DNA of 64,000 nt from an uncultured Collinsella sp. (GTDB lineage: Bacteria; Actinomycetota; Coriobacteriia; Coriobacteriales; Coriobacteriaceae). Location of the stretch: positions 248,001-312,000 of the forward strand of contig CAKULD010000002.1 of assembly GCA_934667065.1 (NCBI GenBank), read 5' to 3'. The position numbers and the translations under genes are program-made. The notes under the pieces are model-generated. The model did no database searches. It was not told the origin of the DNA and saw only the letters and a list, made by a program, of their open reading frames with translations. Shown piece by piece: positions 58,275 to 64,000 of the stretch. The first letter of the stretch is position 1, and every line of letters begins with the position of its first letter.

Positions 58275-58307
58275 AAAAAGGGGTACCGACCAACGTCGAT
58301 ACCCCTT
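58275..58307 (-). terminator. Terminator of argR
   Basis: On the reverse strand AAGGGGTA and TACCCCTT form the stem followed by TTTG. Confidence 0.7.
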
Positions 58308-58356
58308 ACAAGCCACTATGTAAGCGCACGCAGTGCCAAGCGCACGACCCGCACGC

Positions 58357-58794
58357 CTACTTGCGAGAATTGCTCAGCTTATTGATCAGCGCCTCGAGGC
58401 GCTCGCCGTCCTCGGCCGTCTGGGCAATAACCAAAATCGTATCGTTGCCGGCAAGCGAGCCAAGCACATCGGGCAACTCTGCCGCATCAACGGCGGCGGC
58501 GATGCCGGAAGCCGTGCCAGGCTGAGCCTTGATCATAACCAGATTATCGGTACGCAGAACGCCCGTTACGAGCTCGGAAACCATACGCTGCAGGTGCAGG
58601 TCCTCTGCCAGAACATAGATGCCCTCAGGGAGCTTACGCAGCCCCATGTCGGCAATATCGCGAGAGACAGTCGCCTGCGTGCAATCAAAGCCCATAGCAC
58701 GGAGCTCATCAACCAGCACGCGCTGCGTGCGGACATCCTTATTGCGCACAATATCTCTAATGGCATCCTGGCGCCCATTGCGTTTTTTAGCCAT
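58357..58794 (-). CDS. argR: Arginine repressor
   Basis: 145 residues. The N-terminal winged helix-turn-helix (RTQRVLVDELRAMGFDCTQA, TVSRDIADMGLRKL) binds ARG boxes and the C-terminal domain (GTASGIAAAVDAAELPDVLG, GNDTILVI) binds arginine and forms hexamers. The start MAKKRNGRQ is preferred to a longer frame. The palindrome at 58828-58842 upstream could be an ArgR site. No arginine biosynthesis genes are adjacent. Confidence 0.95.
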   Translation of the reverse strand: MAKKRNGRQDAIRDIVRNKDVRTQRVLVDELRAMGFDCTQATVSRDIADMGLRKLPEGIYVLAEDLHLQRMVSELVTGVLRTDNLVMIKAQPGTASGIAAAVDAAELPDVLGSLAGNDTILVIAQTAEDGERLEALINKLSNSRK

Positions 58795-58827
58795 ACAAAC
58801 CCTCACTCCAAAAGATGGCGGAGACAA

Positions 58828-58842
58828 TCAATCAGTGATTGA
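58828..58842 (-). promoter_or_regulatory. Possible ArgR autoregulatory site
   Basis: TCAATCAGTGATTGA is a perfect 7-base palindrome about a central G, 34 bases upstream of the argR start. ARG-box likeness is approximate. Confidence 0.4.
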
Positions 58843-58882
58843 ATAGTTTAACGCTATTTGAAGGCTTTTGTGTATAAGAACG

Positions 58883-58920
58883 CATTTCGAAACAATTCTA
58901 TGCAAATTTGTTTCGAAATG
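58883..58920. repeat. 13-base inverted repeat upstream of argR
   Basis: CATTTCGAAACAA and its exact complement with a 12-base loop. It lies between argR and the glycosyltransferase stop (58927) and may end that transcript or be an operator. Confidence 0.75.
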
Positions 58921-58926
58921 AGCCGT

Positions 58927-59967
58927 TTAGGCGGTTTTTGCGCCCGTCCGGTTAAGAAAAGCTGCCAGATGCGTACACATCACGCAGCGCGCGGGCTTGG
59001 CGCTGGCGATCGGCCCAAACAACAGACCGAGTCCCCGATGGTTATCCTTGAGCGCGGCGACCATCTGACGGGTTCGAGGCGCCTCGAGCATATCACGCAT
59101 GCGGGCGGAACGCTCGATTGACGACACCCCATGCGGGCTCAGACATAAATTCTCGATGCAGGCGACCAGTCCGGCAAAGTAGAACTTTTGGCTTGCCAGC
59201 TTGAGCCGACCACCGCTATCTGCTTCCGAGAGTGAGTCCGCAAGCTCGTCGAGCGCTCGGGTATCATCGGATACCCTGGCATACATGGTGGGATCAAAGA
59301 CATCTGTAAGCTTAAGCGCCACCGCGTGGAAACAAGCGTCGCCGCAGCCGGAGACGCGCTGCGCCTGCGAGAGCGCATATGCCATAAACTCAACCGTACG
59401 GTACACCTTGCCGTGTGACAGGCATGCCTCAAACAGCGGACGGCTATACATCACGCCAGAGGTCTGAACGACTAGGCCGTCTAAAATCAACTGGGGCAGC
59501 CCGGTCACCATCGAAGACTTATCTTCAATGACAATAGAGGCAGCATCCAAGACGCGCGAATGGCGCTCTCGATGTGCATCATAGCGGTCGAGCGACACCC
59601 TAGGGAACACTATGTCTGCCGCAGTATCGCACGCGATATCGACCATCTTGGAAAGGGACTGCGGAGCAAACCACTCATCGGCGTTCATGGCGATGATTTG
59701 AGAGCCGCGCGAGGCATCAAAACCGGCACGAAGACAAGCGCCGCGCTTCGCGTCCTCGACGTCAATCAAATCAATATGGATGTCCCTGTCGGCAGCAACT
59801 TGAAGCGAATGGCGCACACCGGGCGCAGCATCGCGGCAGACAACGACAATCTGCAAATCGTAGAGGTCTTGGTTCTGGATACTCTCGAGCGCACGCATCG
59901 CATAGCTGGGCGAACCTTCTACCACAAGGATCACCGAAAGTCGCGGATGCGAGCCACGTCGAACCAA
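58927..59967 (-). CDS. GT-A fold glycosyltransferase-like protein
   Basis: 346 residues. LSVILVVEGSPSYAMRALES and LQIVVVCRDA followed by AMNADEWFAP resemble the nucleotide-binding half of family 2 glycosyltransferases; the DxD position reads NAD. The C-terminus is not recognised. A TTG start is preceded by GAGAGGA. It may act on cell-surface glycans, but the sugar is unknown. It stands alone between argR and truA. Confidence 0.7.
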   Translation of the reverse strand: MVRRGSHPRLSVILVVEGSPSYAMRALESIQNQDLYDLQIVVVCRDAAPGVRHSLQVAADRDIHIDLIDVEDAKRGACLRAGFDASRGSQIIAMNADEWFAPQSLSKMVDIACDTAADIVFPRVSLDRYDAHRERHSRVLDAASIVIEDKSSMVTGLPQLILDGLVVQTSGVMYSRPLFEACLSHGKVYRTVEFMAYALSQAQRVSGCGDACFHAVALKLTDVFDPTMYARVSDDTRALDELADSLSEADSGGRLKLASQKFYFAGLVACIENLCLSPHGVSSIERSARMRDMLEAPRTRQMVAALKDNHRGLGLLFGPIASAKPARCVMCTHLAAFLNRTGAKTA

Positions 59968-60128
59968 ATTATCCGTCCTCTCGACAGCAATAAATCAAAC
60001 CGTGGTTCATGGTACACCCCGGCAATAAAAGCAATGAGACACCGGTTGTATTGCACGCCAAGAACAGATGTTGCACACGCGCAGCCCACAGATGGCAGGT
60101 GTCGACGCACGACGCGTCGAACCCTCCC

Positions 60129-60953
60129 CTAGTCGAGCACGACAAGCTCGGCGGGATCGTAATCCACGCCCATAAACGTAAGGCCGCAGGCAGGAGCCGT
60201 GGGGCCGGCGGCGGTACGGTCGCAAGCATCGATAACCTCGCGCATCCACTCGGGTTCACGGCGATGCATGCCAATCTCGACGAGCGTGCCGACGATCGTA
60301 CGGACCATCGAATGCAGAAACGCGTTGCCCTCGATCGTGAAGGTCAAAATGTCCTCGCCAAACGCGACTTCGTGGCCAAACTCGGCGCGCATCACGCAAC
60401 GGTGCGTAGGCTTGCCAACGGCCGAGGCGACCTTGCAAAAGCTCTTGAAGTCCTGCTCACCCAAGAGCGCGGGGCAAGCGGCAGCCATAGCGTCGACATC
60501 CAGCGGATAGCGATGCCACCAAACCGCACCGCGCGAGAGCACGGGGCGCGCGTCACGATCGGCAATGCGATACGTATACGTACGGGAGCGCGCGTCAAAG
60601 CGGGCAGAAAAGCCCTTACGAGCCTTGTAGACCTCGTTTATGGCGATATCTTTGGGCAGGAGGGCATCCATAGCCCGCAGCCACCTACGGCGCGTCAGAG
60701 CAAGTTCAGCGTCCGTTACGGGCACGCTGATGTACTGCGCCACCGCATGTACGCCGGCATCGGTACGTCCCGCACACGTCAGGTCGATCGGGCGGCGAAG
60801 CAGCGTCTCGATGGCTCGACGTAGCTCACCCGCAACCGTAGTCTGTCCCGGCTGCTCGGCAAATCCGCTATACGACGAGCCATCATAGGCCACGCGAAAT
60901 ACGAGTGTGGCGTCAAGCTCGGAAATCGAATTGAAATCAGACGGCGCAGTCAT
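60129..60953 (-). CDS. truA: tRNA pseudouridine synthase A
   Basis: 274 residues. Forms pseudouridine at positions 38-40 of tRNA anticodon stem-loops. The catalytic Asp is in CAGRTDAGVHAVAQYI, and FLHSMVRTIVGTLVEIG is the second core motif. GGGAG precedes the ATG at 60953. It follows rplQ in the alpha operon order typical of Gram-positives, with a strong terminator between. Confidence 0.96.
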   Translation of the reverse strand: MTAPSDFNSISELDATLVFRVAYDGSSYSGFAEQPGQTTVAGELRRAIETLLRRPIDLTCAGRTDAGVHAVAQYISVPVTDAELALTRRRWLRAMDALLPKDIAINEVYKARKGFSARFDARSRTYTYRIADRDARPVLSRGAVWWHRYPLDVDAMAAACPALLGEQDFKSFCKVASAVGKPTHRCVMRAEFGHEVAFGEDILTFTIEGNAFLHSMVRTIVGTLVEIGMHRREPEWMREVIDACDRTAAGPTAPACGLTFMGVDYDPAELVVLD

Positions 60954-60988
60954 GGGCGCTCCCAACAAAAAAGCAACGGTATCGCGAC

Positions 60989-61019
60989 AAAAAAAGAGGG
61001 GTACGCGAACGTACCCCTC
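60989..61019 (-). terminator. Terminator of the rpsM-rplQ operon
   Basis: On the reverse strand GAGGGGTACG and CGTACCCCTC form a 10-base stem followed by TTTTTTT. Confidence 0.9.
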
Positions 61020-61045
61020 GAATATAGCCTATGCAGACGGAATGT

Positions 61046-61513
61046 CTACTCAGCGGTCTCCTCGGCAGCAGTCTCCTCGACAGCCTCGACCTTCTTGGGA
61101 GCAGCGGCCTTCTTGGGGGCCGGAGCAGCCTTCTTGGCCTTAGGCGTGCAAGGCTCGGTGACGAGCTCCATGATAACGATGGGAGCGTTGTCGCCCTTAC
61201 GGTTACCGAGCTTCATGATGCGGGTGTAACCGCCGTTGCGGTCCTGCCACATGCCCTGGGCAGCCTTGTCGAAGATCTCGGCAACGAGCTGCTTATCGCC
61301 GAGCTTGGCGATAGCCAGACGACGAGAGTGCAGGTCGCCCTTCTTGGCCCAAGTGATGATCGGGTCGACGACCGAACGCAGCGCCTTAGCGCGGGTCTCG
61401 GTGGTCTTGATGCGGTCGTTCTCGAAGAGGGCCTTAGCAAGGCTCTTCTTCATGGCCTTGGTGTGGCTCGCATCGGTGCCGAGCTTCAGGCCCTTCTTAA
61501 CGTTGTGACGCAT
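61046..61513 (-). CDS. rplQ: 50S ribosomal protein L17
   Basis: 155 residues. The L17 core (MRHNVKKGLKLGTDASHTKA, TTETRAKALRSVVDPII) ends near residue 120; the last 35 residues are Ala/Lys/Pro then Glu-rich (KKAAPAPKKAAAPKK). L17 helps form the exit tunnel rim. It is the last ribosomal gene in the alpha operon and is followed by a terminator. Confidence 0.97.
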   Translation of the reverse strand: MRHNVKKGLKLGTDASHTKAMKKSLAKALFENDRIKTTETRAKALRSVVDPIITWAKKGDLHSRRLAIAKLGDKQLVAEIFDKAAQGMWQDRNGGYTRIMKLGNRKGDNAPIVIMELVTEPCTPKAKKAAPAPKKAAAPKKVEAVEETAAEETAE

Positions 61514-61543
61514 GGTCTAGTTTCTCCTCAAATATGCGAAGCA

Positions 61544-62485
61544 TTAAGCCTTCAGGCTCAGGCCCATGGACTCAAGCTTGTCCTTCACTTCCTCGATCGA
61601 CTTAACACCGAAGTTACGGATGTTGAGCAGATCGTTCTCCGAGAACTCAACGAGTTGACGGACCGAGTGAATGCTGGCGCGCTTAAGGCAGTTGTAGGAA
61701 CGGACAGAAAGGTCCAGGTCCTCGATCTGCTTGTCCAGCTCGGCGTTGTCGTTGGTGACCTCGGGAGCGAAGATCGAAGCCTCCTCCTCGACCTCGGGGG
61801 TCTCGGCAAGGTTCATAAAGGCGGCCATATGCTGGTTGATGATATTGGCAGCCTGGACCACGGCGTCGCGCGGGGCGATGGAGCCGTTGGTCTCGATCTC
61901 GAGGACAAGGCGGTCGTAGTCGGTGTGCTGACCGACACGGCAAGCCTCAACGAGCTTGGCGCAACGGGAAACCGGCGAGTACAGCGAGTCGACGTGGATC
62001 ACACCGATGGGATCGTTGTCACGCTTGTTGGCCTCGCCAGAAACATAGCCGCGGCCATAGCCGATGCGCATGCTCATGGTGAGATGGCCACCCTCGGTGA
62101 GCGTAGCGATGTGCTGCTCGGGGTTGACCAGCTCAAACTCGGACGGAATAAAGAAGTCCGCACCGGTGACCTCGCAGGGGCCGTCAACCGAGATGGTGGC
62201 GGTCGCCTCGTCGGTCGTGCCGAGAGCCCTGAAGACAAGACCCTTGACATTCAGGACGATGTCGGTGACATCCTCGACCATGTTAGGGATGGTCATGAAC
62301 TCGTGCTGCGCACCATCGATCTGAATAGCCTCGACGGCGGCACCCTCGAGCGAGGACAGAAGAACGCGACGAAGGGAGTTACCCAGCGTATCGCCGTAAC
62401 CACGCTCGAGCGGCTCGACGGAGACACGAGCAGACGTCTCGTTGATCTCTTCGACCTGAACCTGAGGCCTAATGAATTCTGACAT
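61544..62485 (-). CDS. rpoA: RNA polymerase alpha subunit
   Basis: 313 residues. The N-terminal assembly domain (GYGDTLGNSLRRVLLSSLEG) and the C-terminal helix-hairpin-helix domain (SVRSYNCLKRASIHSVRQL) are both complete, joined by a linker containing an acidic stretch. AATACATG start with GGAGG upstream. It lies between rpsD and rplQ. Confidence 0.98.
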   Translation of the reverse strand: MSEFIRPQVQVEEINETSARVSVEPLERGYGDTLGNSLRRVLLSSLEGAAVEAIQIDGAQHEFMTIPNMVEDVTDIVLNVKGLVFRALGTTDEATATISVDGPCEVTGADFFIPSEFELVNPEQHIATLTEGGHLTMSMRIGYGRGYVSGEANKRDNDPIGVIHVDSLYSPVSRCAKLVEACRVGQHTDYDRLVLEIETNGSIAPRDAVVQAANIINQHMAAFMNLAETPEVEEEASIFAPEVTNDNAELDKQIEDLDLSVRSYNCLKRASIHSVRQLVEFSENDLLNIRNFGVKSIEEVKDKLESMGLSLKA

Positions 62486-62517
62486 GTATTACCTCCAGCC
62501 TCAGCAGCCCGGATGGA

Positions 62518-63114
62518 CTACTTAGAGTAGAGCTCGACGATGAGCTGCTCGTTGATATCACCGCTGATCTGCTCACGCGTCGGCAGAGCGAGCACGTTAC
62601 CAGACAGCTTCTCGATATCGACCTCGAGCCAGCCAGGGACCTCAAAGCGCTCGGAGGAAATCAGGGCCTCCTTGATGGGGAGGAGGTCACGGAACTTCTC
62701 GCCGACAGCGACGACGTCGCCGGCCTTGACGCGGTAGGACGGGATGTCCACGCGCTTGCCGTTCACGGTGAAGTGACCGTGACGGACGGACTGACGAGCC
62801 TCTTTGCGGGTGCGGGCGAAGCCAAGACGGAAGACGACGTTGTCGAGGCGAGACTCAAGGATGATCATGAGGTTCTCACCGGTGACGCCGTTCATCTTGC
62901 GGGCCTTGTTGAAGTAGCCGTGGAACTGCTTCTCCAGAACGCCATAGATGAACTTGACCTTCTGCTTCTCGCGCAGCTGCATGCCGTACTCAGATTCCTT
63001 GCGACGGCGCTTGGGCTGACGGATAGATTCCTTCTTGCTGCTGTAACCGAGCTCAGCGGGATCGATCCCGAGCTGACGGCAGCGCTTAAGAACAGGAGTC
63101 CTGTCGATTGCCAT
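62518..63114 (-). CDS. rpsD: 30S ribosomal protein S4
   Basis: 198 residues. It binds 16S rRNA and nucleates assembly. The S4 RNA-binding domain is at about residues 90-155 (RLDNVVFRLGFARTRKEARQ). The N-terminus (MAIDRTPVLKRCRQLG) has only one Cys and lacks the usual zinc cluster, a zinc-free form. It follows rpsK with a small gap. Confidence 0.97.
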   Translation of the reverse strand: MAIDRTPVLKRCRQLGIDPAELGYSSKKESIRQPKRRRKESEYGMQLREKQKVKFIYGVLEKQFHGYFNKARKMNGVTGENLMIILESRLDNVVFRLGFARTRKEARQSVRHGHFTVNGKRVDIPSYRVKAGDVVAVGEKFRDLLPIKEALISSERFEVPGWLEVDIEKLSGNVLALPTREQISGDINEQLIVELYSK

Positions 63115-63133
63115 ATTGATACGATCCTTTCAG

Positions 63134-63538
63134 TTACACGCGGCGACGCTTCTTGGGGCGGCAGCCGTTGTGCGGGATGGGGGTCTTGTCCTGGATGCTC
63201 GAGACCTCGAGGCCAGCAGCCTGGAGGGAGCGGATGGCGGTCTCACGACCGGAGCCGGGGCCCTTGACGAAGACGGAAACCTTCTTCATACCGTGCTCCA
63301 TGGCCTGCTTGGCAGCAGCCTCGGCAGCCATCTGGGCAGCGAACGGCGTGGACTTACGGGAGCCCTTGAAGCCCACCTGGCCAGCCGACTTCCAGGAAAT
63401 GACGTTGCCCTGGGGATCGGTGATCGAAACGATCGTGTTGTTGAACGTAGAACGGATGTGAGCCTGGCCCACGGAAATGTTCTTACGGTCCGCGCGCTTC
63501 AGACGGGCAGCGCGAACGTTCTTCTTAGCAGTAGCCAT
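63134..63538 (-). CDS. rpsK: 30S ribosomal protein S11
   Basis: 134 residues. The core (AHIRSTFNNTIVSITDPQGN, VSVFVKGPGSGRETAIRSLQ) and the basic end (PHNGCRPKKRRRV) are standard. Part of the alpha operon between rpsM and rpsD. Confidence 0.98.
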   Translation of the reverse strand: MATAKKNVRAARLKRADRKNISVGQAHIRSTFNNTIVSITDPQGNVISWKSAGQVGFKGSRKSTPFAAQMAAEAAAKQAMEHGMKKVSVFVKGPGSGRETAIRSLQAAGLEVSSIQDKTPIPHNGCRPKKRRRV

Positions 63539-63552
63539 CTATCTAGCGCTCC

Positions 63553-63927
63553 TTATTTCTTCTTCTTAGCACCGATCTGACGCTTCGGGCCCTTGCGGGT
63601 ACGAGCGTTAGTGTGGGTGCGCTGGCCGCGGACCGGGAGGCCCTTGCGGTGACGAAGGCCGCGGTTGCAGCCGATGTCCATAAGGCGCTTGACGTTCTGG
63701 TTGCGCTCACGGCGGAGGTCGCCCTCAACCATGATCTGGTTCTTGTCGATATAATCACGGATGGCGTTAACCTCATCCTCGGTGAGGTCCTTAACGCGCG
63801 TATCCACGTTAACGTTGCACTCGACGCAAATCTTCGTCGCAGTGGTGCGGCCGATGCCGTAAATGTAGGTCAGACCGATCTCAACGCGCTTCTCACGCGG
63901 GAGGTCGACACCATTAATACGGGCCAA
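63553..63927 (-). CDS. rpsM: 30S ribosomal protein S13
   Basis: 124 residues. MARINGVDLPREKRVEIGLT and GLRHRKGLPVRGQRTHTNAR are the conserved ends of S13, which contacts the P-site tRNA and the head of the small subunit. GGAGACTAC precedes the ATG. Confidence 0.98.
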   Translation of the reverse strand: MARINGVDLPREKRVEIGLTYIYGIGRTTATKICVECNVNVDTRVKDLTEDEVNAIRDYIDKNQIMVEGDLRRERNQNVKRLMDIGCNRGLRHRKGLPVRGQRTHTNARTRKGPKRQIGAKKKK

Positions 63928-63941
63928 CGTAGTCTCCTCTC

Positions 63942-64000
63942 TTAACCCTGACGCTGCTTATGACGGGGGTTCTCGCAAATGACGAGGACCTTGCCATGGC
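63942..64000 (-). CDS. rpmJ: 50S ribosomal protein L36, 5' end outside the window
   Basis: The visible C-terminal 18 residues (HGKVLVICENPRHKQRQG) are those of L36; the stop is TAA at 63942-63944. The start lies beyond the window edge. It heads the alpha operon in this order. Confidence 0.95.
   Translation of the reverse strand, partial: HGKVLVICENPRHKQRQG

Overview
The window reads as chromosomal DNA of a high-GC, anaerobic, Gram-positive actinobacterium of the class Coriobacteriia, most likely a Collinsella. Support comes from the gene content: a glutamate synthase pair, rubredoxin with a flavin reductase, a split two-gene transketolase, an N-acetylmuramic acid PTS operon, and actinobacterial-type RF2, SecA and ribosomal proteins with Ala/Lys/Glu-rich tails. 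The species is inferred; no rRNA gene is present to confirm it.

Core blocks, left to right. 1-12.4 kb: an unknown gene cut by the window edge, gltD-gltB (reverse), gpmA and mntH (forward), rubredoxin, flavin reductase, smpB and a TPR-like protein (reverse). 12.5-24.4 kb: tRNA-Glu and tRNA-Gln, an ArsC/Spx-like protein, the murR-murQ-murP-mupG operon, a VanZ-like protein, a serine recombinase, rnr and ftsE-ftsX. 33.6-41.4 kb: split transketolase, a YitT-type membrane protein, secA-prfB and rpmE. 46.4-64 kb: ACT protein, citrate synthase, two Cof-type HAD phosphatases, adenine deaminase, tyrS, a U32 peptidase, a class A PBP, argR, a glycosyltransferase, and the alpha operon in reverse (rpmJ', rpsM, rpsK, rpsD, rpoA, rplQ), followed by truA.

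Accessory region A (about 24.4-33.4 kb) holds a helicase remnant, a phage-like remnant, and a compact module of a HigB-like toxin, a HigA/ImmA antitoxin-protease, an sce7725-family protein and a convergent sce7726-family nuclease-like protein. An ECF sigma factor operon with a membrane protein and an ABC exporter follows. The toxin-led module is my best candidate for an undescribed, probably defensive, system.

Accessory region B (41.65-46.29 kb) is bounded by two near-identical 62-base direct repeats. It contains a permease-ATPase fusion, a small Tyr-rich secreted protein, a second ABC ATPase with a truncated permease, a truncated regulator and a truncated tyrosine integrase. It looks like a decayed integrative element carrying an export or immunity cassette.

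The intergenic spaces are rich in small inverted repeats of several families. These include paired palindromes flanking gpmA-mntH, GGGGACGTTCTT-type repeats, GGGTCAGGTTAG-type repeats and GGGACAGGTTTATTTT-type repeats. Other observations are an RF2 whose codon-recognition tripeptide reads Ser-Pro-Thr, an FtsE with a disordered N-terminal extension of about 170 residues, and a nested hairpin structure downstream of tyrS.
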